From positions 1-64,000 of the forward strand of contig WRAS01000002.1 of assembly GCA_009780065.1 (NCBI GenBank): 64,000 nt of DNA, in the 5' to 3' direction. The stretch comes from Bacillota bacterium (lineage in GTDB: Bacteria; Bacillota; Clostridia; Christensenellales; UBA1242). Positions 15,891-24,354 of this stretch are shown in pieces. The number at the start of each line of letters is the position of its first letter. Within the stretch, counting starts at the first letter, position 1. The notes beneath the pieces are model-generated. The model saw only the letters and a list, made by a program, of their open reading frames with translations, was not told where the DNA came from and did no database searches. A program made the position numbers and the translations under genes.

Positions 15891-17216
15891 TTACAACACA
15901 TACTTCCTCAAATCAGTCCTCTTAATAATCGACTCCATATTCTTCTTCACAAACTCTTTATCTATTTTGATATCCACTTGCTTACTTCCATCTGCATTAA
16001 ACGAAATATCTTCCAACAAAATTTCCATTATGTTGTGTAAACGTCTCGCACCAATATTCTCGTTGGTCTCATTTTCATTCGCCGCTATCTCGGCTATCAT
16101 CTTCATGGCCTCGCGTTCAAATGTCATGTTCACCTTGTCCACAGACAATAATTCCGTATATTGTTTTGTAATCGCGTTTGCGGGTTGTGTCAATATCTTG
16201 TAAAAATCATCTTTGCACAGATTATTCAATTCAACGCGAATCGGAAACCTTCCTTGTAACTCTGGGATTAAATCTTGCACACGGCTAATGTGAAACGCAC
16301 CCGCAGCAATAAACAAAATGTAATCCGTCTTTATCGCACCATGTTTGGTTTGCACTGTACACCCCTCAACAATCGGCAAGATATCCCTTTGCACACCTTC
16401 ACGCGAAACCTCAGGGCCGCTTCCGCCACCTTTTGATGCAATCTTGTCAATCTCGTCAATGAATATTATCCCGTGCTGTTCCGCGCGCTGAATACCCTCC
16501 GCACGCACGGCTTCGTTGTCTATTAGATTATCCATTTCCACCTGTATCAACTCGTTACGTGCCATTTCTACCGTCATATGACGTGTCTTGGTTTTCTTCG
16601 GCATATTTGGCAACGAATTCATGATGTCACCAAAGATATTTCCAATGTCCATTCCAAACTCCATACCCATTGGCATTGCCATGCCTTTTACCTGTTGCTC
16701 GTAATCAACTTCGATTAACATCCCCTCCAATTTACCCGCACGGTATTCTTCCTCGCTTTGCTGTCTTAGAATCTCAATTGGGGTCTCTGTTGCGACACGC
16801 TTTTTCGTGTTTACGATATAATCAACGATGCGCTTGGTAACAACCTCCTCGGCCTTTTTTTGAACCTCGGCTTGCTTTTCGTCTTTTACCATACGAATAG
16901 AAACCTCAACCAAATCACGTACCATGCTCTCCACGTCACGACCCACATAACCAACCTCGGTGTACTTTGTGGCTTCCACCTTTACAAATGGCGCCTTTAC
17001 AATCTTTGCAATACGACGCGCAATCTCGGTCTTACCCACACCGGTTGGACCTTTCATGATTATGTTCTTTGGGGTAATCTCGTCTCGCACATGTTGCGGT
17101 AATTGACCGCGTCTGTATCGGTTCCTTAATGCATTCGCAACCGCACGCTTGGCCTCTGGCTGGCCAATGATGTATTCATCCAAAAGTTTAACAATTTGCT
17201 TCGGCGTAAGATTCAT
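15891..17216 (-). CDS. hslU: ATP-dependent protease ATPase subunit HslU (ClpY)
   Basis: About 441 residues from MNLTPKQIVKLLD, preceded by a perfect AGGAGG site; the extension to 17240 is rejected. HslU is the AAA+ unfoldase that feeds HslV. Walker A is KGPTGVGKTE (55-64), the HslU-specific VEATKYTEVGYVGRDVES follows, Walker B is IIFIDEIDKIA, sensor-type LQGRFPIRVEL, and the C-terminal part has GARRLHNIMEILLED. The usual partner hslV is not adjacent but 4.3 kb upstream on the same strand, separated by unrelated plus-strand genes. Confidence 0.95.
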   Translation of the reverse strand: MNLTPKQIVKLLDEYIIGQPEAKRAVANALRNRYRRGQLPQHVRDEITPKNIIMKGPTGVGKTEIARRIAKIVKAPFVKVEATKYTEVGYVGRDVESMVRDLVEVSIRMVKDEKQAEVQKKAEEVVTKRIVDYIVNTKKRVATETPIEILRQQSEEEYRAGKLEGMLIEVDYEQQVKGMAMPMGMEFGMDIGNIFGDIMNSLPNMPKKTKTRHMTVEMARNELIQVEMDNLIDNEAVRAEGIQRAEQHGIIFIDEIDKIASKGGGSGPEVSREGVQRDILPIVEGCTVQTKHGAIKTDYILFIAAGAFHISRVQDLIPELQGRFPIRVELNNLCKDDFYKILTQPANAITKQYTELLSVDKVNMTFEREAMKMIAEIAANENETNENIGARRLHNIMEILLEDISFNADGSKQVDIKIDKEFVKKNMESIIKRTDLRKYVL

Positions 17217-17356
17217 ATAACTCCTCCTAAATAAGAGCATTATAAATATAAACGCAAATTAAGTCAATCTTGTATTACATCCAATACACATCAACATCAA
17301 TTGAAATTAAATCCCAACAAAAGAAATAAGTGGGTATGCACTTAACACAACACCAC

Positions 17357-17421
17357 CTAGCCTTCATTATCGTAAAGATGGTCAATGGATACCTTAAATA
17401 TTTTTGCTATCTTCAAAATCA
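17357..17421 (-). pseudogene. Remnant of an XRE-family helix-turn-helix gene
   Basis: On the minus strand an open stretch of about 20 codons ends LKIAKIFKVSIDHLYDNEG-stop, which matches the last helix region of small XRE/Cro-type regulators such as the intact ones at 38.6 and 41.8 kb. A stop codon immediately precedes it, and no start or recognition helix is present, so only a degraded tail remains. Confidence 0.4.
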
Positions 17422-17457
17422 AAAAATGTTTTCATGCTTTATTTGAGCATGAGATAC

Positions 17458-18027
17458 TCACATTTCCATCTTGTTCCCATCACCAATGTCAGAGCCTGGC
17501 ACGACAATCCCTAGAGATTTTTTAATCTCATCTATTTTTTCTTTGTCGAATGGATCAACCATTCTTAACTCTTTTTCTATATCTAGCAACTTATTTTTAA
17601 TCCACATTGCTTTTTGTTCTGGAGCTGCATCTTTACCAAACCACTCTCCATCCTCATCTCCAGCCTCTAATTCTGCTTTGTCTTTCATCAACTCCTCATA
17701 TTTAGTAAACGATACCTCTTGCCCCTTCTGACTCTCAAGTTGATATAATTTCATTTGCAATTGTTCATCTGTTAGTTCAGATAAATCAAAATTCTGAGGG
17801 AACAATCCTCCTCCTATCCTCTTCATAAATGCGATTTTCGGGTCACTTGTGCTATGAACTAATGTTCCAGTTTCTTCAAAATTAACACCAGTTTGACCCT
17901 GTGGCAGTGCATCAGTATATTGCTCCCAGCCCTTTGGGGTTAAAATAAATTTATCCCTCGTTGAGATTGAAAAATGACCAACGTTTGCAAACTTGTAGAA
18001 AAAGTCATATATTTCTTTTTTATCCAT
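17458..18027 (-). CDS. Hypothetical protein
   Basis: About 189 residues from MDKKEIYDFFY. The product is not recognised. It is soluble and highly charged: an N-terminal part (about 1-70) contains DKFILTPKGWEQY, which resembles a winged-helix or effector-type segment, and the C-terminal half is rich in Glu, Lys and Asp with predicted long helices (LTDEQLQMKLYQLESQK, KNKLLDIEKELRMVD). The start is chosen because TATTAT ends 5 nt before this ATG, giving a leaderless start. The 28-residue extension is rejected. A small hairpin CATGCT/AGCATG at 17434-17452 may be its terminator. Confidence 0.6.
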   Translation of the reverse strand: MDKKEIYDFFYKFANVGHFSISTRDKFILTPKGWEQYTDALPQGQTGVNFEETGTLVHSTSDPKIAFMKRIGGGLFPQNFDLSELTDEQLQMKLYQLESQKGQEVSFTKYEELMKDKAELEAGDEDGEWFGKDAAPEQKAMWIKNKLLDIEKELRMVDPFDKEKIDEIKKSLGIVVPGSDIGDGNKMEM

Positions 18028-18112
18028 ACTTGATAATATCACAATTTTTGAAACATGTAAAACTTTCTGAACTATTTTAGAGGTTGCCTTTATTATTATG
18101 TTAATTTTCACG

Positions 18113-18180
18113 CACGCTTCGCGTGCTGGGTCCCTCCGCTACGTTCGCCGCCTTTCGGCTCACTTCGGTCGGGATGACAA
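18113..18180. repeat. GTCATCCCGACCGAA-type dispersed repeat
   Basis: GC-rich palindromic stretch with GCACGCTTCGCGTGC and CACTTCGGTCGGGATGAC. The same motif occurs at 24786-24860 and 24889-24912. Its composition differs clearly from the surrounding AT-rich DNA, as is typical of dispersed bacterial repeats. Confidence 0.65.
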
Positions 18181-18204
18181 TCTCAACAAAAGTTAATAAA
18201 CACA

Positions 18205-18495
18205 CCAACCAAAATATATTTATCCTTAATGTGATGGGAGTCAAGTGCGCCTCGCTAGCCCCTCTTACCCCCCATCACATTAAGAAAAAATATATTTGTT
18301 TGTACACTCACCAGTACTCTTTACAACAAAGCGTTTGTGGGGTTTGGGGGGAATAAGAAACCATCTGCGATGGTTTCTTGGACACTAATGAAAAATATAA
18401 ATTAGGAATTACCCACTTCGTGGGTTAATTCCTGGGTCTTCGCAACACCCCTAATGCTTTTTTTTCTTTTTTGCCACGCAAAAAAGAAAAAGTTA
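18205..18495. repeat. Mosaic intergenic repeat cluster, copy 6
   Basis: Three modules are joined. The first is the palindrome CTTAATGTGATGGG/CCCATCACATTAAG enclosing CCTCGCTAGCCCCTCTT. The second is the ACTCACCAGTACTCTTTACAA module. The third is the copy-1 modules in reverse orientation (GAAACCATCTGCGATGGTTTC, then GAATTACCCACTTCGTGGGTTAATTC). It ends with a CAAAAAAGAAAAAG tail. It fills the divergent region between the 17.5-18.0 kb gene and the coiled-coil membrane gene, so here it is not at a 3' end. Confidence 0.75.
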
Positions 18496-18607
18496 TTATT
18501 TTAAAAAAAAGTAAATTCTATTGTCTTTCTTTGTCGCAAAATTCTAATTTACAAAAATTCGACATTATGCTAGTAATAGATAAGTACGTACTATCTTGGG
18601 GGATTTT

Positions 18608-20425
18608 ATGGGTCTTTTATGGATTGGATTGGTCATTGTATTAGTCGCTTATGGTGGCTTTATTGCATGGACCATATTTAATGGCACGTTCCGACGTGTC
18701 TTCATGGGAACACGAATTGTAAGTACCATGATATTTATCGAGTTAATTGGACTTGGGCTGATGCTGCTGGCGTTAATAGTATTCTTGATATTCGGATTTG
18801 GTGCATTCGCCATTGCCGAAGCCATGATGATTCTTGGACTATTATGTGCCGTTCCTGCCGCGATATATCTGATTGTCTACATGGCATTCAAATTGTTCGC
18901 AACAGACGAGGTCTACGAAGACGAGAACATCAACGCCGAATGGTTTGAACAACAACAAGAAGAAGCCCGCGAACGCGAAGCAAAAGCCACAATGATGTCC
19001 GCAACCGTGCAAGAAGAAATCACGGTGCGACACGAACACATTCACCAAATCGACGACCAAATTGCACAAAACCAACAACAAGCATTTCAAAACCAATATA
19101 CAGACCCTAACGCTGCTGCCGAATTGGAAAGACAACGTGAAGACTTGGAAGCCAAAAAAGAAGAAGAGCGTGCGGAAAAACAACGCCTGGAAGACGAACA
19201 AGCCAAATTGGAACGCGAACGCGAATTACTACGTCAGGAGCGTGAACGTCTAGAGGCCGACAAACAACGCCTAGAAGTCGTAGAAGAAAATGCAAAGCAA
19301 GCCCAAGTTGCAGGTGATGCCGCCATGGCAGAAAGCCTAGCCGTAGAGGCAGAAAAAATCAAAACAGAAGCCAACCAAAAACACGAACAGGTCGAAGCCG
19401 AATTGGCTGCAATGCGCGAACAACTGGCACAATTACAACAATCAAAACAAAACGAAGACGCAGACACCAATGCAAAAAAACAGCAACTGGAACAAGAACT
19501 AGCCGTTGCAAAACAGCAACTAGAGGCCGGTACCATCACGGACGAAGAATACAACCGAATCCAAGGCGAATTGGAAAACAATATGCTTCAACTTGGGGCT
19601 GCACTGGCTCGTATTGAACAAATTGAACAAGACGCCCAAACCAAGAAAGACCGTGACCGCGAAAAGCGCGTTGCAAAAGCCGCTGAAATGAAAGCAATCT
19701 TAAGCCGTGAAAACATCGACAAATATATCCAAAAGTACTTTATCGAGGTCTCTGCCTGCTTCCTTATGAACAGAAATGCATATAAAGACAGATTCGGACT
19801 CTCTCCTTATAACCGTATTGTGGTCATCCCATCCGGACAAGAGGGTGTGGCAGATACCGTAAACCACCTTATGACTGGAACCGAAGACAAACTGTACAAG
19901 TTCGCCGAAATGCTTATCGATGTGGACAGATTTATTAAACACAAAATGTTTAACATGTTCAAAGAATTCGTGAACGAGGGTACTTCCCTTGTCCGTATAT
20001 CTGAAAAACTACACTTACTATACCTACAATTCTACAAAAAAGATTTCGTACGCGACTACCGTTACAAAGAGGACTTTGAAAACATCCTAATCCTTGTATC
20101 CCACCACTATCTCACCAGCCACCTTAACTTTAAACAACTGTTTGTCAACGTACCATTCGAAATCAAGCCATCATTCACCGACCAAGAAATCGTGGATTAT
20201 CTTGCTAACCCAATTATCCAAGAAAACTTTGCCGCGTACTTCCCTAACTACGAAGACCTTGGATTTGCAAACCTTTACGAAGCATTAACAGTCTGTTTCA
20301 CAGATTCCCGCAAAGACCGCCTAAGCATCGACAAACTGGTAAAAGTTATCCTAAAGGAATCTGCTCAACTTTCCAAAATGCTGGAAAAAGCCGGCACCAA
20401 AAAAACAAAAAAAGCCGCAGGGTAA
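18608..20425 (+). CDS. Membrane-anchored coiled-coil protein of unknown function
   Basis: About 605 residues. Three hydrophobic helices occupy about 1-100. They are followed by a Gln/Glu/Ala-rich region (about 105-360) with heptad-like composition typical of a long coiled coil, and then a conserved-looking globular domain (about 365-590; ENIDKYIQKYFIEVSACFLMN, FGLSPYNRIVVIPSGQEG) and a Lys-rich tail. I recognise no family. The ATG at 18608 has a GGGGG site 5 nt upstream, like the NYN protein gene at 6034. A strong terminator follows at 20430. It could be a cell-envelope or division scaffold, but that is inference only. Confidence 0.8.
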   Translation: MGLLWIGLVIVLVAYGGFIAWTIFNGTFRRVFMGTRIVSTMIFIELIGLGLMLLALIVFLIFGFGAFAIAEAMMILGLLCAVPAAIYLIVYMAFKLFATDEVYEDENINAEWFEQQQEEAREREAKATMMSATVQEEITVRHEHIHQIDDQIAQNQQQAFQNQYTDPNAAAELERQREDLEAKKEEERAEKQRLEDEQAKLERERELLRQERERLEADKQRLEVVEENAKQAQVAGDAAMAESLAVEAEKIKTEANQKHEQVEAELAAMREQLAQLQQSKQNEDADTNAKKQQLEQELAVAKQQLEAGTITDEEYNRIQGELENNMLQLGAALARIEQIEQDAQTKKDRDREKRVAKAAEMKAILSRENIDKYIQKYFIEVSACFLMNRNAYKDRFGLSPYNRIVVIPSGQEGVADTVNHLMTGTEDKLYKFAEMLIDVDRFIKHKMFNMFKEFVNEGTSLVRISEKLHLLYLQFYKKDFVRDYRYKEDFENILILVSHHYLTSHLNFKQLFVNVPFEIKPSFTDQEIVDYLANPIIQENFAAYFPNYEDLGFANLYEALTVCFTDSRKDRLSIDKLVKVILKESAQLSKMLEKAGTKKTKKAAG

Positions 20426-20429
20426 AAAT

Positions 20430-20454
20430 AAAAATCCGCACCACGCGGATTTTT
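20430..20454 (+). terminator. Intrinsic terminator of the coiled-coil gene
   Basis: Perfect 10-bp stem AAAAATCCGC/GCGGATTTTT with a 5-nt loop ACCAC, 5 nt after the stop codon region. Confidence 0.88.
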
Positions 20455-20496
20455 GCTTGCCTATCTTACAAGTTATGATATACTCCTAAAATAATA

Positions 20497-21518
20497 ATGA
20501 AAACTTATGATGCAGTAATTATTGGTGCAGGAACAGCTGGTTGCACACTTGGTTATTTGCTGCTACAACAAGGAAAAAGTGTATTAATTATTGAAAAAAA
20601 CAAAACCAAATTAATGAAACCTTGTGGTGGACTATTAACACAAAAGACAGTTAATTTAATGACAGATATTTTTGGTGTAACAGACCTGCAACTGCGAAAA
20701 TATGATTCATTTTTGGTGAAAAACAATAAACCACTTTTGAATTTAAAATCCCAATTTATAGCATCAGCCGTCTAACATTCGACCAGTTTTTCATCTTAAA
20801 GTATCTTGATGTTGGTGGTGAAATAAAATATGGTCATGTATACAGCAATCTAGACGCGAACAAAAAAACTTTGCAAATTGGTGATGATATTATTCAATAT
20901 GATACTTTGATAGGTGCGGATGGTGTTTCCAGCCAACTCCGTCGCGATATTACCGGCAAATCACAACGCGCAAATATGTATATTGGTTGTATTTCACAAA
21001 CAGATTTAAATAAACTTGAAATCCGATTCTGGGACAAATTAAAAGGCTTCGGCGGGGTCATTTCAAACAATAATTTCAGTATGATTGGTGTTGGCACAGG
21101 CAACGGACAAACAAAAGTTTTTTCGCATGCCATAGAGCAATTATCCAATGAAAACAATGTTGATACCAGATTAAAGGCATGCTCATTCGCGCCAACTGGG
21201 AACAACATAAGACTTACACTTGGAGATAATATTTTTTTAATTGGTGACGCAGCAGGTCTTGCATCTCCACTGGGCAGCGAAGGAATCTATTACGCAATTT
21301 TATCCGCAAAAATGTTGGCAGAAAATTTTAACAAAACTGGTTACATTCATGCCATGAAGAAAACACGTAAACATTTTCGACGTGAAAGATTCTACAAAAA
21401 ATTTGTATTGAATTCTTTCATCCGTAATCGTGTTTTTGGATTATACAGACGTCAAATATTAAAAAAGACCGTGGATAGATTTGCACGGTCATTATTGCAA
21501 AAAGATTTAAGCAAATAG
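20497..21518 (+). pseudogene. FAD-dependent oxidoreductase (geranylgeranyl-reductase-like), frame broken at a slippery heptamer
   Basis: The first frame (20497-20775) encodes an FAD-binding Rossmann start, VIIGAGTAGCTLGYLLLQQG, and the KPCGG motif. The second frame, -1 relative to it, continues with IPIYSISRLTFDQF, GADGVSSQLRRD and FLIGDAAGLASPLGSEGI to 21518. Joined, they give about 340 residues with all flavoprotein landmarks in order. The frame change falls exactly at T-TTA-AAA (20742-20748), where a -1 slip yields NLKIPIYSISR. This may be an inactivating indel, an assembly error or programmed -1 frameshifting. No obvious downstream hairpin stimulates it. Geranylgeranyl-reductase-type enzymes reduce isoprenoid chains or quinone-like lipids; the substrate here is not known. 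Confidence 0.75.
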
Positions 21519-21525
21519 TATCTAA

Positions 21526-22059
21526 TTAAATCTCCTCAACCGTAATATTCGAATTCGTAAACACACATATATCCCCCGCAATCTTCATGGCCTCGGTCGC
21601 AATCTGCCTCGCGGTCATCTTGGTATGCTTGGCAAGTGATTTTGCCGCCGCCAAGGCATAATTCCCCCCACTTCCAATCGCGCAAATACCACTCTCGGGC
21701 TCTATAACATTCCCATCTCCCGAGATAATCAATAATTTCTCATGATCTGCCACAATCATCATGGCTTCCAAATTTCTAAGATACCTATCCCCTCTCCATG
21801 ACTGCGCCAATTCAACCGCACTGCGTAACAAATTCCCAGAAAATTTTTGCAACATCTCCTCGAATCTACTGGACAATGTAAACGCATCCGCAACCGAACC
21901 CGCAAATCCAACAATAACCTTGTCATTGTACATTCGACGCACCTTAACCGCGTTATTCTTCAACACAACGCTTTGTCCCATTGTAACCTGTCCGTCACCC
22001 GCTATAACCGTTTTTCCTTCGCGCCTTACCGCCACAATCGTTGTTGCATGCATGTCCAT
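21526..22059 (-). CDS. hslV: ATP-dependent protease peptidase subunit HslV (ClpQ)
   Basis: About 177 residues from [13 protein letters not shown], with AAGGAGG 6 nt upstream; the longer frame to 22128 is rejected. HslV forms the two-ring proteolytic core. The HATTI N terminus supplies the nucleophile after processing, with [30 protein letters not shown] and [15 protein letters not shown] all visible. It normally precedes hslU directly. Here a flavoprotein, a coiled-coil membrane protein and a hypothetical gene lie between them. Confidence 0.95.
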   Translation of the reverse strand: MDMHATTIVAVRREGKTVIAGDGQVTMGQSVVLKNNAVKVRRMYNDKVIVGFAGSVADAFTLSSRFEEMLQKFSGNLLRSAVELAQSWRGDRYLRNLEAMMIVADHEKLLIISGDGNVIEPESGICAIGSGGNYALAAAKSLAKHTKMTARQIATEAMKIAGDICVFTNSNITVEEI

Positions 22060-22189
22060 AAATCGCCTCCTTGAAATAATCTTATATTGTACCATACACC
22101 CCGCCACAATCGCAAACAAAAGTGCCATTTTGATAACCCAAAGATGTTACCATAAACACGTCGATAAAGATTTTGAAATGCACAAAAGT

Positions 22190-22465
22190 TAATAAACAAG
22201 ATGTTATTTCTTCAATAAAGCGTTTGTGGGGAATAAGAAACCACCTGGGATAGTTTCTTGGACACTAATGAAAAATATAAATTGTGCACGTTGCCCACTG
22301 GTCATCGCAAATCCCTCTTTTCGCCTCGCACATCAAGGAAATAATTTTTGTTCGTATCACTCACCAGTACTCTTTACAATAAAGCGTTTGTGGGGGTTTG
22401 GGGGGAATCGCAACCCCCCAATGCTTTTTTTTTCTTTTTTGTCACACAAAAAAGAAAAAATATAT
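22190..22465. repeat. Mosaic intergenic repeat cluster, copy 7
   Basis: It contains the ATGTTATTTCTTC module, a reversed GAAACCACCTGGGATAGTTTC stem, a short variable part, then the ACTCACCAGTACTCTTTACAA module with GGGGGG/CCCCCC arms and a CACAAAAAAGAAAAA tail. It occupies the whole divergent region between hslV and the PHP gene. Open frames reading through it into the PHP gene are artefacts. Confidence 0.75.
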
Positions 22466-22503
22466 TTCCTTGTTACACAACAAAATTCATGCTACCATTG
22501 ACT

Positions 22504-23358
22504 ATGATTGACTTACACACCCACACCAACCACAGCGACGGCACCCTAACCCCCATCGAGATTCTTAAACGCGCCCAAGCCCGCAACCTAACCCACCTGT
22601 CCATCACCGACCACAATAACGTGGATGCCTATTTTGCGATCGGCAATTACCAAGACCACTTCACTGGCAAACTGATAAACGGAATTGAAATGGCATGCTT
22701 TTATAGGGGGCGCGAGATCGAAATCCTCGGCTATGACTTTGACCTGAATAAAATAAAAGAACTCCTCCACGGCGTCTACATGACCCATGACCAGGTCATG
22801 ACGATAAAGGCAAAAAAGATATACAACGCACTAATAAAAAACAATGTTCGTCTCTCTCCCGACACAAAGCCCGAAAATTTTGATACAGCCAAAGACTATT
22901 ACCCAAGCAAATACTTCTGGCAAGATATCACAAAATATCCCGAGAACAAACAAATAATCACAGATCAAGACGCCTGGAACAACAGCGTCATGTGGTACCG
23001 CCATTACTTCGCCAATCCACACAGCCCCTTCTTCATCGGCGAAGACAATTTCTATCCATCCGTGGAAACGGTAATCAATATAATAAAACAATCCGGCGGC
23101 AAAACATTCATCCCGCATATATTCACATACCGCGATAACGCCCTTGAATATCTCACCGGTCTAACCCGCGAATTCCAAATCGACGGCATCGAATGTTATT
23201 ATTTCAAACACACCCCCGAACAAATTGAATACCTATTAAACTTTTGCAAAGAAAACAACTTATTAATATCCGCGGGTTCCGATTTCCACGGCAAAGCCGG
23301 CTACCCCGACGACGTCGGCACAAACACAACCGCAGACATGACTGGTTGGTTGAACTAA
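22504..23358 (+). CDS. PHP-domain metal-dependent phosphoesterase
   Basis: About 284 residues from MIDLHTHTNHSDG. The PHP metal sites are visible: HTHTNHSDG (5-13), SITDHNNVDA, a central GIEM (the E of motif II), PHIF and SAGSDFHGK near the C terminus. Related proteins are TrpH/YciV-like nucleotide 3'-phosphatases or exonucleases acting on short 5'-phosphorylated RNAs. The start is chosen because TACCAT ends 5 nt upstream and the PHP fold begins directly. The in-frame extension runs into repeat DNA and is rejected. Confidence 0.88.
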   Translation: MIDLHTHTNHSDGTLTPIEILKRAQARNLTHLSITDHNNVDAYFAIGNYQDHFTGKLINGIEMACFYRGREIEILGYDFDLNKIKELLHGVYMTHDQVMTIKAKKIYNALIKNNVRLSPDTKPENFDTAKDYYPSKYFWQDITKYPENKQIITDQDAWNNSVMWYRHYFANPHSPFFIGEDNFYPSVETVINIIKQSGGKTFIPHIFTYRDNALEYLTGLTREFQIDGIECYYFKHTPEQIEYLLNFCKENNLLISAGSDFHGKAGYPDDVGTNTTADMTGWLN

Positions 23359-23370
23359 CAAAAATAACTA

Positions 23371-23399
23371 TTGATTTTAACCTACCAAAATGGTAAAAT
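23371..23399 (+). promoter_or_regulatory. Promoter of the triplicated small-protein operon
   Basis: TTGATT (23371-23376) and TAAAAT (23394-23399) with a 17-bp spacer, leaving a leader of about 20 nt that contains AGGAAG before the first ATG. Confidence 0.7.
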
Positions 23400-23427
23400 A
23401 CCAAACAACTAATTTAGGAAGTAAATT

Positions 23428-23715
23428 ATGGCACTAAAACCAACAAACCAAATCCTATTCGAAGGTCTAGAACCATGGGAACAGGAATTACTAGAAAGTG
23501 ATATTAGTATCAACAATCACGAAGACGGAAAAAAACACGGAAAAGAAAAACAATGCGGACCAGAAGACGACAGTTCTCTTCCTGAATTTGACGCCATCTA
23601 CGGTAATCAATTGATTGACAATTACGTGAAAAAAAATAAATTAAAAGAATGCTCCATAAAAGGACCATGCCTAAATAACCAAATATGTTTCTGGAACACC
23701 CGCGAAAAAGAATAA
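23428..23715 (+). CDS. Small Cys-containing protein, tandem paralog 1 of 3
   Basis: The protein has 95 residues and is not recognised. It shares with its two downstream neighbours the N terminus ALKPTNQILFEGLEPWEQELL, the core SSLPEFDAIYGNQLIDNY and the C-terminal ICFWNTREKE. Four cysteines (CGPEDD, ECSIKGPC, ICFW) are conserved in register in all three copies and could bind a metal. The middle segment is variable and charged. It has its own AGGAAG site. No signal peptide or membrane helix is seen. Confidence 0.72.
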   Translation: MALKPTNQILFEGLEPWEQELLESDISINNHEDGKKHGKEKQCGPEDDSSLPEFDAIYGNQLIDNYVKKNKLKECSIKGPCLNNQICFWNTREKE

Positions 23716-23727
23716 GGAGAATAAATT

Positions 23728-24018
23728 ATGACACTAAAACCAACAAAACAATTCCAATTCGAAGATCTAGAACCATGGGAACAGGATTTATTGCAAGACG
23801 AAATAGTGAAACCCTACAAACGCGATGAGAAAGCTTGTGGAGAAGGAGATGCAAGTTCTCTTAGGGAATTTGACGATGTTTATGGAAATCAGTTAATAGA
23901 TAATTATGCCAAAAAAACCAAACTTAAAGAATGTCGTTGGAGAGGTCGTTGCATAACGGACAACTCAGAAAACACCAAAGAAAGATGTTTTTGGGAAACC
24001 CGCGAACAAGGAGAATAA
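23728..24018 (+). CDS. Small Cys-containing protein, tandem paralog 2 of 3
   Basis: The protein has 96 residues. The N terminus TLKPTKQFQFEDLEPWEQDLL is nearly the same as in paralog 3, followed by a variable region (EIVKPYKRDEK) and the shared core SSLREFDDVYGNQLIDNY. The four Cys positions are conserved (ACGEGD, ECRWRGRC, RCFWETRE). It follows paralog 1 by 12 bp with an AAGGAG site, so it is cotranscribed. Confidence 0.72.
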   Translation: MTLKPTKQFQFEDLEPWEQDLLQDEIVKPYKRDEKACGEGDASSLREFDDVYGNQLIDNYAKKTKLKECRWRGRCITDNSENTKERCFWETREQGE

Positions 24019-24021
24019 TAT

Positions 24022-24306
24022 ATGGCACTAAAACCAACAAAACAATTCCAATTCGAGGACCTTGAACCATGGGAACAGGAATTACTGCACCAAGAACTGC
24101 AACCTACTTGGGGTGTTTACGGAGAAAAAAATTGTGGCCAAGATAGTTCTTTAAAAGAATTTGACGCTGTTTATGGCAATGAACTTATAAACAACTATGC
24201 AAAGAAAACCAATATTAAAGAGTGTCGTTATTTCGGTGGATGCCTTTCAGACAAAGAAAGTTATGTTGGCATAAAATGTTTCTGGGAAACCCGAGAAAAA
24301 GAATAA
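24022..24306 (+). CDS. Small Cys-containing protein, tandem paralog 3 of 3
   Basis: The protein has 94 residues and is the third copy, 3 bp after paralog 2 with its own AAGGAG site. Conserved parts are ALKPTKQFQFEDLEPWEQELL, SSLKEFDAVYGNELINNY and KCFWETREKE, with Cys at NCGQ, ECRYFGGC and KCFW. Divergence is concentrated at residues about 25-40. A terminator at 24310-24341 closes the operon. Confidence 0.72.
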   Translation: MALKPTKQFQFEDLEPWEQELLHQELQPTWGVYGEKNCGQDSSLKEFDAVYGNELINNYAKKTNIKECRYFGGCLSDKESYVGIKCFWETREKE

Positions 24307-24309
24307 TTA

Positions 24310-24341
24310 TAAAAACGACTCCACCAAGGGTCGTTTTTATA
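24310..24341 (+). terminator. Terminator of the three-paralog operon
   Basis: AAAAACGAC and GTCGTTTTTA form an 8-9 bp stem around TCCACCAAGG, ending in a T-run just after the third paralog's stop codon. Confidence 0.8.
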
Positions 24342-24354
24342 TTTTCCACACAAC

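Noticed and set aside
18558..18564. Single Spo0A boxes (also 29978 and 62243)
   Set aside because: A 7-bp motif is expected about eight times on both strands in 64 kb of this composition. Only the inverted pair at 32771 stands out.
22348..22503. N-terminal extension of the PHP protein
   Set aside because: The added residues translate a mosaic repeat (similar nonsense peptides appear at 13.7 and 18.3 kb), and the true start with HTHTNHSDG follows a -10 box at 22504.
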